Position numbers and translations under genes: made by a program. Below are positions 35,497 to 45,521 of a stretch of 64,000 bases of DNA, piece after piece. This DNA is from JAQVEM01 sp964595565 (GTDB taxonomy: Bacteria > Actinomycetota > Humimicrobiia > Humimicrobiales > Humimicrobiaceae). Every line of letters starts with the position of its first letter. Positions within the stretch are counted from its first letter, which is position 1. The notes beneath the pieces are model-generated. The model had not been told where the DNA came from and made no database searches. It saw only the letters and a program-made list of their open reading frames with translations. The stretch spans positions 1-64,000 of the forward strand of contig CAZQQX010000001.1 in the NCBI GenBank assembly GCA_964595565.1, written 5' to 3'.

Positions 35497-37113
35497 ATGA
35501 TAAAAGTAATATTAAATTTAAAAAAAGAAAAAAGAGGCAATATAACCATACTTATTTTAATAATGGGTTTTGCAGTAATATTGCTGACCACTGCTATGGT
35601 TGGATATATTTTTCGTGACATTAACTATGTTGAACTTGACAGGAAAAAATTAAGGGCACTAAATATCGCAGAGGCAGGCATATCAAACATGTTTTTGAAT
35701 ATTGAAAAACATTATACCGAAGAAGATGTTACTTTACCCTCAAGTCCCTATACCGGAGAAATAATTGATAATGGTAATTCAGAGGGAACTTTTACTGTTG
35801 AATATGACTCACAGTCTGATGGGGACTTGACTATATACAATGTTACTTCTACAGGTGTTGACAAAGATGGTATGGAAAGAATGGTAAGAGTAAAAATAAA
35901 TGTTTTAAATCCAGGTCCCGCTCTTGACATTTATGACTATGTATATACAGCGACATCAGCTACTACCAGCGGGGACTTCAAGACTGTAGATGGGCCTTTT
36001 TATACTGATGGAGATCTAAATATTACCGCAGGTTCCGGTATATCCCAGGACCAGAGCGAAGGGCCAATAATTGTAAAAGGTGACTTATATATAAGTGGAG
36101 ATGCAGTTAGTGTAAAGCAGGAATTTCTATCAGTAGGTGGAAATGTGGTAATGGGAGGCAGCGGAAAGATACTGGGTGGCCAGGTTAACATAGCAGGCAG
36201 CCTTACCATGTCCGGAGGGACTTATATAGACGAGGGGCTGGTAAGCCCGATGATTGTAATGGGTGATATTGATATGAGCAGCGGCAGCCCCCGTATAGGA
36301 GAATCGGGGGAAGACCTTATTCTATCATGTAACGGGACAATAAACCCCTGGCCTCCAAATTCATGGGCCCCGATATACGCCACCAGGGATGACAGTCTGA
36401 CATATACATTTGTTGACCCTCAGTATGATGTTAGTAGTCTTATTGATGAATACTATTCTGAAGTTCAGGACTCTGCAGATCCTATTAATGGAAATCTTAC
36501 ACTGAGTGATGAAAACGTACCTTATAACTATGAAGATACATATGGAAACAGTCTCAGTTTTGAGAAAGAGGGAGATGACTATGTACTGGAAATTAATGGA
36601 AATATAATTGTAGATGGTAATTTACAGATTGGAATTGAAGAGTGGTGGATTCCTGAATTAAGCGGTCCCAGCACCAATGAAATATATTACAGGGGTAAAG
36701 GAATTATATATACCACCGGAAATATCAAGACAGTTACCACGCTCTGGCCCGACCCCCTGGAAGATTTTCCTGAAAGTACTCTCCTGGTGCTGGTATCAAA
36801 TGGGACTATTGAATCATATGTATGGAGAGAATATGATTATATTGTCGCAAGTAATATTAATGACCAGCCCCCGCTTATGTATATGGTAGGGATTGCAAAA
36901 GGCAATATAAAAATAGCGGGAGGGGGAGGAAATGCAGCCATTGTAAAGGGTACGTTGATTACTGGTGGCCTTCTTGATGCTGATTATTATAATGCCAAAA
37001 TTTATTACCAGCAGGGAATTAAAGATAGTTTACCTCCCGAGCTTCCCAGCAGTGATCCGGGTGGAGGGGAAATAGTCATTACCAGAGCAGAATGGCAGGA
37101 AGCAATTAATTAA
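35497..37113 (+). CDS. PilX-like minor pilus protein with large repetitive head
   Basis: About 538 residues. The start has a basic segment, one hydrophobic helix (GNITILILIMGFAVILLTTAMVG) and RALNIAEAGISNMFLN, a mark of PilX/GspK-like minor pilins that lack the usual GFTLVE leader. A Gly/Ser-rich stretch (about 150-250; YTDGDLNITAGSGI, IVKGDLYISGDAV, LSVGGNVVMGGSG, QVNIAGSLTMSGG) looks like stacked short beta turns, as in beta-solenoids. The C-terminal half resembles uncharacterised pilus-associated domains. I take ATG 35497; the GTG at 35488 is also in frame. Confidence 0.72.
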   Translation: MIKVILNLKKEKRGNITILILIMGFAVILLTTAMVGYIFRDINYVELDRKKLRALNIAEAGISNMFLNIEKHYTEEDVTLPSSPYTGEIIDNGNSEGTFTVEYDSQSDGDLTIYNVTSTGVDKDGMERMVRVKINVLNPGPALDIYDYVYTATSATTSGDFKTVDGPFYTDGDLNITAGSGISQDQSEGPIIVKGDLYISGDAVSVKQEFLSVGGNVVMGGSGKILGGQVNIAGSLTMSGGTYIDEGLVSPMIVMGDIDMSSGSPRIGESGEDLILSCNGTINPWPPNSWAPIYATRDDSLTYTFVDPQYDVSSLIDEYYSEVQDSADPINGNLTLSDENVPYNYEDTYGNSLSFEKEGDDYVLEINGNIIVDGNLQIGIEEWWIPELSGPSTNEIYYRGKGIIYTTGNIKTVTTLWPDPLEDFPESTLLVLVSNGTIESYVWREYDYIVASNINDQPPLMYMVGIAKGNIKIAGGGGNAAIVKGTLITGGLLDADYYNAKIYYQQGIKDSLPPELPSSDPGGGEIVITRAEWQEAIN

Positions 37114-37155
37114 AATATTAAACAGGTTTGGTTTTACGGGAAATTTCGGTATAAA

Positions 37156-38274
37156 TTGACTGATTTATTTAAATCAAGAATTGAAAACATAAAAAATATC
37201 TTAAGCAGTGAAAATCTTTCAAATCTTCTTATTTTAAGTGATGAAAACATTTATTATTTGACCGGGTTTTATGGAAAAAACTCGGGTAGTTTATTACTTA
37301 TAACTGATAATAAATTACACCTTATTACTAATTTCCTTTATCTTGAACAGGCAAAAAAATCCATTGATAACGACAGTTTAAATATTGTGTTTTACCGCAG
37401 GGATAGATTTAAAAAGCTTTTAGAAATACTTGAAGGTTATAATTTTGAGTCTGTTAACCTGGAGGGCAAAAATATCAGTTTTAAAGACGGATTGAATCTC
37501 GGAAAGATGTTATCCCGGCAGAATAAGGAATTCAAAATTAAAGACGGTCTGGTTGAGAAATTAAGAATTATTAAAGATGAAGTAGAGATTTCTAAAATAA
37601 AAAATGCCTGCAAAATTACCGATAATGCCTTTAATAAAATACTGGATTATGGCGCTAAAAAGGTTGAGAGCCTTTCCGAAGTCGAACTATCCTTTAGTCT
37701 GGAAGAATTAATGGTAAAAAATAATTCAATAGGAAAGTCATTTGATATAATTGTTGCCTATGATAAAAATTCTTCAATGCCTCATTACTCACCACAAAAA
37801 ATAAAGGTAAAAGACGGTATCGTGCTGATGGATTTTGGCTGCAGGTATACAAATTACTGTTCGGATATGACAAGAACTATTTTTACCAGAAATAATAAAA
37901 TTTGTAATGAATTTAAAAAAATATATGATATAGTTTTAGAGGCGCAGTATAAGGCAATAAAATTTTGCAGGGAAGGAATTACCTGCAGGGAGCTTGACAG
38001 CACGGCAAGGAACTTTATAAGCTCAAAGGGTTATGGTAATAATTTTGGTCACGGCCTGGGACATGGCGTTGGTCTTGAAATACATGAAGAGCCGATAGTA
38101 AATCCGGAAAGCAATACAGTCTTAAAAGAAAATATGATTATAACCGTAGAGCCGGGCATCTATATAGAAGATTTTGGCGGTGTGAGGATAGAAGACATGT
38201 TGCTTGTAAAAAAGAACGCTTGCGAAGTTTTATATGGTTCAACAAAAGAGTTTTTTATAATGGCTGATTTTTAA
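37156..38274 (+). CDS. pepQ: Xaa-Pro aminopeptidase (M24 family)
   Basis: A 372-residue pita-bread metallopeptidase. All five metal ligands appear intact: LMDFGCRYTNYCSDMTRT (two aspartates), HGLGHGVGLEIHEEP (histidine), ITVEPGIYIEDFGG and VRIEDMLLV (glutamates). The N-terminal creatinase-like domain is present. It starts at TTG 37156. The aroQ-pepQ-efp-nusB order is typical of Gram-positives; here pilin genes are inserted between aroQ and pepQ. Confidence 0.92.
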   Translation: MTDLFKSRIENIKNILSSENLSNLLILSDENIYYLTGFYGKNSGSLLLITDNKLHLITNFLYLEQAKKSIDNDSLNIVFYRRDRFKKLLEILEGYNFESVNLEGKNISFKDGLNLGKMLSRQNKEFKIKDGLVEKLRIIKDEVEISKIKNACKITDNAFNKILDYGAKKVESLSEVELSFSLEELMVKNNSIGKSFDIIVAYDKNSSMPHYSPQKIKVKDGIVLMDFGCRYTNYCSDMTRTIFTRNNKICNEFKKIYDIVLEAQYKAIKFCREGITCRELDSTARNFISSKGYGNNFGHGLGHGVGLEIHEEPIVNPESNTVLKENMIITVEPGIYIEDFGGVRIEDMLLVKKNACEVLYGSTKEFFIMADF

Positions 38275-38368
38275 ATGTTCCGGAGTATAGGAAATAACAA
38301 ATAGGGTGTTATCAAAATAAAAGAAGGAAACATTTAAAAAAATAAGAAATTTGTAAGGATGCTGATTA

Positions 38369-38929
38369 ATGATAAGTACCGGTGACTTTAAGAATGGAAT
38401 GACAATACTGTATGAAGAACAGCTGTACAAAATATTGTATTTCCAGCATGTAAAACCCGGCAAAGGCGGTGCTTTTGTCAGGACAAAATTAAAGGACTTA
38501 AACACCGGTGCTATTATAGATAAGACATTCAGAGCCGGGGAGAAAATGGAGCAGGCCATACTGGAAAACAAAAAAATGCAGTATCTCTACAGGGATGAAT
38601 TCTATAATTTTATGGACACCAGAAACTATGAGCAGGCCCAGCTGGGAGAAAAATTGCTGGAAGAACAAAAAGATTATTTACTTGAAAATATGGAAATCAC
38701 GGTCGTATTTTACAGGGGCAAACCCATTTCAGTTGAACTTCCAATTTCTATAGAAGCAAGAGTTATAAGAACGGAGGCAGGTGTAAAAGGGGATACAGTA
38801 AGTACAACCTTTAAACCTGCAGAAATTGAAACCGGAGCGAAAGTTATGGTCCCGCTCTTTATAAATAACGGAGACATAATAAAGATTGATACCAGAACAG
38901 GAGAATATATAATCAGGGTAAGTGGATAA
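38369..38929 (+). CDS. efp: Elongation factor P
   Basis: Rescues ribosomes stalled at proline stretches. The 186 residues have the standard three OB-like domains, with the tip loop HVKPGKGGAFVRTKLK, whose lysine is the usual modification site, and the C-terminal GDIIKIDTRTGEYI. No genes for EpmA/EpmB-type modification are nearby. The ATG follows AAGGA. Confidence 0.97.
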   Translation: MISTGDFKNGMTILYEEQLYKILYFQHVKPGKGGAFVRTKLKDLNTGAIIDKTFRAGEKMEQAILENKKMQYLYRDEFYNFMDTRNYEQAQLGEKLLEEQKDYLLENMEITVVFYRGKPISVELPISIEARVIRTEAGVKGDTVSTTFKPAEIETGAKVMVPLFINNGDIIKIDTRTGEYIIRVSG

Positions 38930-39380
38930 AAACCAGAATATTTTTTATGATATGCTTAAAATACCAAGAAGAAAAAGCAGAATTAACGCCGTAATATTAT
39001 TATATCAGAGGGATTTACTGGGAAAAGATATAGATAAAATAATAGAAAATAATTTAATTTCAGGCAGAAAATATGATAATTTTACTTTAAAACTTTCAAG
39101 GGGAGTAGAAAAAAATAAAAAGAATATAGATAACATGATTAAAAAAGTTGTAGAGAACTGGACTCTTGAAAGGATAGCAATAATTGATAGGAATATTTTA
39201 AGAGTGGCCATATATGAAATGTTTTATGAAGAGGATATTCCTCTGAAAGTTTCGGTAGACGAAGCAATTGAAATTGCTAAAACTATGGGCCAAAAAGAGG
39301 ATACTCCTAAATTTGTAAATGGTGTTCTTGGAAAGATTTTAAGCAATATAAACAAAACCGGAATTAAGCCCGCAGATTAA
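38922..39380 (+). CDS. nusB: Transcription antitermination factor NusB
   Basis: RNA-binding factor for rRNA antitermination. The 152 residues show RRKSRINAVILLYQRDL, ERIAIIDRNILRVAIYEM and VSVDEAIEIAKTMG, and end in FVNGVLGKI. The start is GTG 38922, overlapping efp by 8 bases, which implies translational coupling. Confidence 0.93.
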   Translation: MDKNQNIFYDMLKIPRRKSRINAVILLYQRDLLGKDIDKIIENNLISGRKYDNFTLKLSRGVEKNKKNIDNMIKKVVENWTLERIAIIDRNILRVAIYEMFYEEDIPLKVSVDEAIEIAKTMGQKEDTPKFVNGVLGKILSNINKTGIKPAD

Positions 39381-39423
39381 TTATATTTTATTTTTTTTAT
39401 ACTTTATTATACTTTATAAATAT

Positions 39424-40338
39424 ATGTTTTCACCCGGTAAAAATAATAATTCTTATGATAATGATATGGTTTATCCTGAATTTTTATTAAAGGAGATAAA
39501 CGATAGCTTAAAATACTATGCAGGTAAATACAGGAAAATACCCTATATTTTAAGAAGAGCAATTGAATACAGCATAAAGAATGGAGGGAAAAGGCTAAGG
39601 CCAATTCTGTGCCTGATGGTTGCAAAAAGTCTGGGTAAGGATTATAGGATGCTGCTCCCAACAGCCTGCGCCATTGAATTTATACATACTTATTCGTTAA
39701 TCCACGATGATTTGCCTTCTATAGACAACGATGATTTTAGAAGGGGCAAACCTTCATGCCATAAAAAATTTGGTGAAGACATAGCTATACTTACCGGGGA
39801 CACTTTGTTTGCGGAAGCATTCAACATTATTTTAAAATATCAGCTGGCTGATGACAGGATAAAAATGAGAGTTTTAAAAGAAATATCGGATGCCACGGGT
39901 GCTGATGGAATGGCCGGGGGTCAGGTAGTGGATGTTTATTTTACAGGGAAGAAAATAAGTAAGAAAAAGCTTGAATATATGCACAGGAATAAAACAGGAA
40001 AACTAATAACAGCCTCGGTCCGGTGCGGGGCTATTCTATGTGGAGTTAGCGAAAATTATCTTAATAAATTTACCGAGTATTCAGATAATCTGGGGCTTGC
40101 TTTTCAGATAACCGATGACCTTATTGATGTAACTTCCAATAAAAATTTAGCCGGAAAGACAGTTGGAAAGGATAAATTACAGGAAAAAAATACTTTTCCT
40201 GCTATATGGGGCATTGAAAAATCAAAGAAAATCGCACAGGAAAAAATAAATAAAGCTATTTCTATAGTAGAAAGTATGAGCATAGATTATGAATGGCTGG
40301 TCAGGATAGCAAACTTTATAATTTCAAGAAAGGCATAA
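39424..40338 (+). CDS. ispA: Polyprenyl (farnesyl/geranylgeranyl) diphosphate synthase
   Basis: Chain-elongating prenyl transferase for isoprenoid synthesis. First aspartate-rich motif HDDLPSIDNDDFRRGKP has the two-residue insertion of bacterial short-chain enzymes; the second is TDDLIDV, with KTVGKD following. NGGKRLRPILCLMV and GGQVVDV also fit. At 304 residues the product is most likely C15 or C20; the exact length cannot be read here. tlyA overlaps its 3' end. Confidence 0.9.
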   Translation: MFSPGKNNNSYDNDMVYPEFLLKEINDSLKYYAGKYRKIPYILRRAIEYSIKNGGKRLRPILCLMVAKSLGKDYRMLLPTACAIEFIHTYSLIHDDLPSIDNDDFRRGKPSCHKKFGEDIAILTGDTLFAEAFNIILKYQLADDRIKMRVLKEISDATGADGMAGGQVVDVYFTGKKISKKKLEYMHRNKTGKLITASVRCGAILCGVSENYLNKFTEYSDNLGLAFQITDDLIDVTSNKNLAGKTVGKDKLQEKNTFPAIWGIEKSKKIAQEKINKAISIVESMSIDYEWLVRIANFIISRKA

Positions 40339-41162
40339 AGAATATAAAGAAAAACGATAAGAAAGAAATAATAAAAATTTTGCTGGATAAAAAATTAGTT
40401 CTTTCCGAGAAAAAAGCCCGGGCACTAATAATGGCTGGAAAGGTAAAGGTTAATGGGAGTATTATTGAAAAGCCCGGAACACTTGTAGAAAAAGATTCTG
40501 CCGTAGAGATAATACCGGAAGATTTATATGTATCCAGGGGAGGTATAAAGTTAGAGGGCGCCTTTAAGGATTTTGGTCTTGATGCAAAAGGTAAAAAAGC
40601 TGTTGACATAGGTTCTTCAACCGGTGGATTTACTGATTTTTTATTAAAAAGCGGAGCTGAAAAAGTAACCTGCATTGATGTTGGATACGGCCAGCTATCC
40701 TGGAAACTTAGAAAATCTCCTGATGTAATTGTTTATGAAAGAACAAATATAAGAAATCTTAATATAGAAAAACTACCCTATAGATCGGACATTACTGTTG
40801 TTGATGTTTCTTTTATTTCCATAAAGAATATTTTTAAAAAAATTCTTGATTTAACCATACCCGGTGGAGAAATATTGCTTCTTGTGAAACCGCAATTTGA
40901 ATTAAAAAGAGAAGAAGTTGAAAATAAGGGTGTTATAAAAGATAAAAATCTGCATTTTAAAGCATTGAAAGAAGTAACGGAATATATTAAAAAATTACCC
41001 GTTAAAGTAAAAAACTTTTCTTTTTCTAAAATAAAAGGTACAAAAGGCAACATAGAATTCTGGATTTTTTTAATAAAATTACATAAAGAAACTAAATATA
41101 TTCCAAATTATGATAAAATAATTAGGTGTGTGGTTGGAGAAGCGCATTTTTATTATAATTAA
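40293..41162 (+). CDS. tlyA: TlyA-family rRNA methyltransferase/hemolysin-like protein
   Basis: An S4 RNA-binding domain (LVLSEKKARALIMAGKVKVNG) is followed by an FtsJ-like methyltransferase (VDIGSSTGGFTDFLLKSGAEKV, then VVDVSFISIKNI). TlyA 2'-O-methylates rRNA in mycobacteria. The start is uncertain: ATG 40293 overlaps ispA by 46 bases and has no clear ribosome site, and the S4 domain begins about 30 residues later, near a TTG at 40380. The tlyA-nadK-recN order agrees with Gram-positives. Confidence 0.88.
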   Translation: MAGQDSKLYNFKKGIKNIKKNDKKEIIKILLDKKLVLSEKKARALIMAGKVKVNGSIIEKPGTLVEKDSAVEIIPEDLYVSRGGIKLEGAFKDFGLDAKGKKAVDIGSSTGGFTDFLLKSGAEKVTCIDVGYGQLSWKLRKSPDVIVYERTNIRNLNIEKLPYRSDITVVDVSFISIKNIFKKILDLTIPGGEILLLVKPQFELKREEVENKGVIKDKNLHFKALKEVTEYIKKLPVKVKNFSFSKIKGTKGNIEFWIFLIKLHKETKYIPNYDKIIRCVVGEAHFYYN

Positions 41163-41202
41163 CTTTAACTTAACCAAAAAAATATAAAATTGATTGGAAA
41201 AA

Positions 41203-42078
41203 ATGAAAAATATTGGCATAGTTTCTAATAACGAAAGTACAGAAGCAGCAGAAGTAGCTAAAAAAATATACGATTATATAAATAAAAAAGGAAAGGGAAT
41301 AACCCCTCTTTTGATAGAAGGGGACAGGGTATCCAGTAAATATTCGCTGCCGTCAGTTTCAGGGGAAAATTTTATTGATAAAAGTGAACTAATAATATCG
41401 GTCGGTGGAGATGGAACTTTTCTAAGAGCTTCAAGGTATGCAATCAGGAGAGGGACCCCCGTGTTAGGAGTTAATGCAGGGAACCTGGGTTTTTTGACTG
41501 TAGTGGATACCTGCAATATGTATAATGCCATAAATAAAGTATTAAAGAATGAATATGAAATAGAAGAAAGAATGCTCCTTGAGGGAAGGTTTTACAGGAA
41601 CAAAAAAGCGGTTAGAAACACAGGACTTCCGGAACTAGCAATAAATGAATTTGCAATAAACAGGTCTATTCTGGGTAAAATAATAAGATTTGAAATTATG
41701 GTAAATGAAATATCAATAAAAGAATTCGGGTCTGATGGATTGATTATTTCTACGCCTACGGGCTCTACAGGATATTCGCTTTCAGCAGGAGGCCCTATAG
41801 TTGAACCAAAAAGCGAGATTTTAATTATTACCCCTATATGTCCTCACACTCTGTTAAATAGAAGCATCATTTTAAACCCTGAAAATAAAATAGAAATAAT
41901 AACCAGTTCAAGGAACCCGGAAGATAGTGTAAGCGTAGACGGAAGAACAATACCTTTTAAAATAGAATCTGATTATATATTTGAGGTAAAAAAGTCAAAG
42001 TTGAAATTAAAATCTATAACATTTAACAGAAATATTTTCTTTAAAGTTTTCAGGGAAAAGTTTATTGAGAGAATTTAA
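41203..42078 (+). CDS. nadK: NAD kinase
   Basis: Phosphorylates NAD to NADP. SVGGDGTFLRASRY carries the GGDGT motif, with NAGNLGFLT, the LAINEFAI segment and the GSTGYSLSAGGPIV nucleotide region after it. I prefer ATG 41203, with GGA six bases upstream, over TTG 41194. Confidence 0.95.
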   Translation: MKNIGIVSNNESTEAAEVAKKIYDYINKKGKGITPLLIEGDRVSSKYSLPSVSGENFIDKSELIISVGGDGTFLRASRYAIRRGTPVLGVNAGNLGFLTVVDTCNMYNAINKVLKNEYEIEERMLLEGRFYRNKKAVRNTGLPELAINEFAINRSILGKIIRFEIMVNEISIKEFGSDGLIISTPTGSTGYSLSAGGPIVEPKSEILIITPICPHTLLNRSIILNPENKIEIITSSRNPEDSVSVDGRTIPFKIESDYIFEVKKSKLKLKSITFNRNIFFKVFREKFIERI

Positions 42079-42101
42079 TCAGGGGATACTTGTATTAAAA
42101 T

Positions 42102-43871
42102 ATGCTTAAGGAATTACAGGTAAGAAACTTCGCCATAATAGACGATGTCAGAATAAGGTTTCAAAAAGGTTTAAATGTTTTGACCGGTGAAACCGGTGCC
42201 GGTAAAACTCTAATAATTGAAGCAATTAATCTATTGATTGGTGAGCGTTCGGATGCTGATTTAATACGGGATGGCGAGGATAGACTGATGGTTCAGGGGT
42301 ATTTTGACTTTAAAAGCAGCATTCTGGCTGCAAATTTCTTGTTATCGGAAAAATTTATTGAAAATGAAAAGGAATGTGATGATGTAGTTATAACCAGGGA
42401 AGTGAACAGGGATGGGAAAAATAGAGCGTTTATCAATGGAATCTTTACCAGAGTTGGTAATTTAAAAAAATTGGGTGAATTTTTTATTGATATTCATGGA
42501 CAGCACGACCACCAGTATTTGCTTGATTATAGTACGCATCTGGAAATAATTGACAGTTTCGGAGGTGACAGAATATCGGTTGCAAAAAAAAATTATTCTA
42601 AAAGCCTGGAAGAATATTCTCTAAGAGAAAATGAATTAAAAAAACTCAAGGAACTAAATAAAGTTAAAGAAGAGAGTTTAAAAGATTTAAATTACAAATA
42701 TGAAGAGATTACAAAATTAAATATTAAACAGGATGAAGAAAAGATTTTAGAAAATGAAGCAAGGGTTTTAAAAAATTATGAAAAAATTTATCTTTTAGCT
42801 TCGGATATAAAAAAAATTATAGATGGTGAAAATTCTGATGCGTCTTCCCTGAGTGGAAATTTAGCTGTTATAAACAGGAATATAGAAGAACTTTCTGAAA
42901 TAGATAATAAATTCAAAGATTTTAACCATAATTTGTTATCCATAATAGACACTATTGATGAGATTAACCATTTTATCGGAAGTTATATTGCAGAGTTTAA
43001 TTTTAGCAACGATAAACTGGACAGCATACAGGAAAGGCTGTTTAAATTATCGGAAATAAAGAAAAAATATAATATGGACTTAAATTCTATAAATGAATAT
43101 GCGAAAAAATTAAAGGATGAGATTGATAGTTATGAGAACCTGGATGCGGAGATTGATAAAAAGCAGATAGATTATAATGAAGCTAAAGATTCTATGGTAA
43201 AAAATGCTCTTAAATTAAGTGAATTAAGAAAAGAAATAATGATGGATTTAAAAGATAATATAAGCTATGAAATGGCCGGTCTTGGTTTTAAATCCGTGTC
43301 TTTTGTTCCACAGCACAGGTATATTGAAATCAGTGATGGGATTGAAATAGAAAACAAAAAAATAAAATTTACCAGAAGTGGAATAGATTATATAGAATTT
43401 TTGATATCACTTAATGTTGGCGAAACTGAAAAACCACTAAAGAAAATAGCTTCCGGCGGAGAGATATCAAGAATCATGCTTGCCCTTAAGTCGGTAATCA
43501 GCTCTATTGACAGGATAACAACCATGATATTTGATGAAATAGATGCAGGTATAGGAGGTACAATATCACTGGTGGTGGGTGAAAAATTATTCAGAATTTC
43601 CAGAAATTGCCAGGTAATAGTAATTACTCATCTTGCACAGATTGCATGTTTTTCGGATGTACATTATTTTATTGATAAATTTATAAAAAATGACAGAACC
43701 GGGATAAAAATAAGAAAATTAGATTTAGATTCCAGGGTAAAAGAAATCTCGCGTATGATGAGCGGATTAAGCGATAGCAATATAGCGGCAATGCATGCAG
43801 AAGAGCTGATAGAGAAATGTAATTCTATAAAGAATGAACTTATAGAAAGAAAGATAAAGATTGAAAACTAA
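42102..43871 (+). CDS. recN: DNA repair protein RecN
   Basis: An SMC-like ATPase of double-strand-break repair. The 589 residues have Walker A TGETGAGKTLIIEA near 30-43, long coiled coils around a central region (about 150-360), the ABC signature ASGGEISRIMLALK and Walker B MIFDEIDAGIGG, then VITHLAQIA. It overlaps pyrG by 11 bases. No SOS-type operator is visible upstream. Confidence 0.95.
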   Translation: MLKELQVRNFAIIDDVRIRFQKGLNVLTGETGAGKTLIIEAINLLIGERSDADLIRDGEDRLMVQGYFDFKSSILAANFLLSEKFIENEKECDDVVITREVNRDGKNRAFINGIFTRVGNLKKLGEFFIDIHGQHDHQYLLDYSTHLEIIDSFGGDRISVAKKNYSKSLEEYSLRENELKKLKELNKVKEESLKDLNYKYEEITKLNIKQDEEKILENEARVLKNYEKIYLLASDIKKIIDGENSDASSLSGNLAVINRNIEELSEIDNKFKDFNHNLLSIIDTIDEINHFIGSYIAEFNFSNDKLDSIQERLFKLSEIKKKYNMDLNSINEYAKKLKDEIDSYENLDAEIDKKQIDYNEAKDSMVKNALKLSELRKEIMMDLKDNISYEMAGLGFKSVSFVPQHRYIEISDGIEIENKKIKFTRSGIDYIEFLISLNVGETEKPLKKIASGGEISRIMLALKSVISSIDRITTMIFDEIDAGIGGTISLVVGEKLFRISRNCQVIVITHLAQIACFSDVHYFIDKFIKNDRTGIKIRKLDLDSRVKEISRMMSGLSDSNIAAMHAEELIEKCNSIKNELIERKIKIEN

Positions 43872-45465
43872 ATTTATTTTTATTACAGGAGGAGTTTTAT
43901 CATCACTCGGGAAAGGCATCTGCGCTGCCTCTCTCGGGAGGTTGCTAAAATCAAGGGGTTACAGTGTCACAATACAGAAATTTGACCCTTATATAAATAT
44001 AGACCCCGGAACAATGAACCCGGTGCAGCACGGCGAAGTATTCGTAACCGGCGATGGTGGAGAAACCGACCTTGACCTTGGCCATTATGAAAGATTTATT
44101 GATGAAGATTTATCAAAGTATAATAATTTTACATCAGGGAAAATTTATAAGAATGTACTTGATAATGAAAGAAAGGGAAAATTTTTAGGAGCCACCGTTC
44201 AGGTTATTCCTCATGTAACGGATGAAATAAAAGAATGTGTAAGAAAAACATTATTACGGAGAAAAACTGATATAGTTATTACAGAAATAGGCGGTACCGT
44301 TGGCGACATAGAGAGTTTACCTTTTCTTGAAGCAATAAGACAGTTTAAAAAAGATGTGGGTAAGGAAAATGTTCTCTATATTCATGTTACTTACATACCA
44401 TATTTAAAAACAACAGAAGAATTAAAATCAAAGCCCACACAGCATAGCGTAAAAGAGCTGAGGAGCATAGGAATTCAGCCCGATATAATAATCTGTAGAA
44501 GTGAAAAAAATTTATCCAGTGATATAAAAAAGAAAATAAGCCTTTTTTGTGATATAGAGGTAGAAGACACAATCCAGGCAATTGATGTAAAGCATCTTTA
44601 TGACGTACCGCTGATGCTCCAGGAAGAAAAGCTTGATTCAAGGGTTCTTGCCAAATTGAACTTAAAAGAAAAAACATCCGACCTTGACGGATGGAAAAAA
44701 ATAGTGGACACAATCCATCATCTAAAAGGAAAAGTAGAAATAGGAATAGTGGGTAAATATATAAATTTGAAAGATGCTTATATAAGTATTGTGGAGTCTC
44801 TAAATCACGGTGGGTACTATTTTAAGAAAAATGTTAATTTAAACTGGATAAGTTCTGAATCAATAGAAAAAGGTGAACCGGAGAAAAACATTTTATTTAA
44901 TATGGACGGGATACTGGTTCCCTATGGTTTTGGTCTGAGGGGAATAAATGGTAAGATTAATGCTATAAAATATGCCAGAGAAGGTGGGGTTCCCTTTTTT
45001 GGGATATGCCTTGGAATGCAATGTGCGGTTATTGAATTTGCAAGGAATGTACTGGGTTTGAAAGATGCAGATAGTACCGAGTTTAACCTTGATACTGCCG
45101 ATCCGGTAATTGACATGATGGATAACCAGAAGAAGATAAAAGATATTGGCGGAACCATGAGGCTCGGAAACTACAGGTGCAGGTTGAAGGCCGGCTCGAA
45201 AGCTTACAGTGCTTATAAAGAGAAGGTAATTTGTGAAAGGCACAGGCACAGATATGAATTTAATAATGCCTACAGGGAGGCAATTGAACAGGCCGGAATG
45301 GTAGTAACCGGGGTAAATCCGGATTCAAACTTAGTAGAAATTGTTGAAATAAAAGACCACCCGTGGTTCGTTGCGGTTCAATTTCATCCAGAATTCAGGT
45401 CAAGACCGGATAAACCACATCCTTTGTTCCGTGATTTCATAGGTGCTTCAATAAAACACCGATAA
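43861..45465 (+). CDS. pyrG: CTP synthase
   Basis: Makes CTP from UTP and glutamine. The 534 residues have the synthase domain (FITGGVLSSLGKGI, TEIGGTVGDIESLPFLEAIRQ) and a C-terminal class I glutaminase with nucleophile cysteine in GICLGMQCAV and the His/Glu of FHPEFRSRP. It starts at TTG 43861, inside the end of recN. Confidence 0.97.
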   Translation: MKTKFIFITGGVLSSLGKGICAASLGRLLKSRGYSVTIQKFDPYINIDPGTMNPVQHGEVFVTGDGGETDLDLGHYERFIDEDLSKYNNFTSGKIYKNVLDNERKGKFLGATVQVIPHVTDEIKECVRKTLLRRKTDIVITEIGGTVGDIESLPFLEAIRQFKKDVGKENVLYIHVTYIPYLKTTEELKSKPTQHSVKELRSIGIQPDIIICRSEKNLSSDIKKKISLFCDIEVEDTIQAIDVKHLYDVPLMLQEEKLDSRVLAKLNLKEKTSDLDGWKKIVDTIHHLKGKVEIGIVGKYINLKDAYISIVESLNHGGYYFKKNVNLNWISSESIEKGEPEKNILFNMDGILVPYGFGLRGINGKINAIKYAREGGVPFFGICLGMQCAVIEFARNVLGLKDADSTEFNLDTADPVIDMMDNQKKIKDIGGTMRLGNYRCRLKAGSKAYSAYKEKVICERHRHRYEFNNAYREAIEQAGMVVTGVNPDSNLVEIVEIKDHPWFVAVQFHPEFRSRPDKPHPLFRDFIGASIKHR

Positions 45466-45521
45466 CTCTAATTAATCATTTTAAGTTTATAAAAAAATGC
45501 CGGGAAGATAGAAACAGGGTT

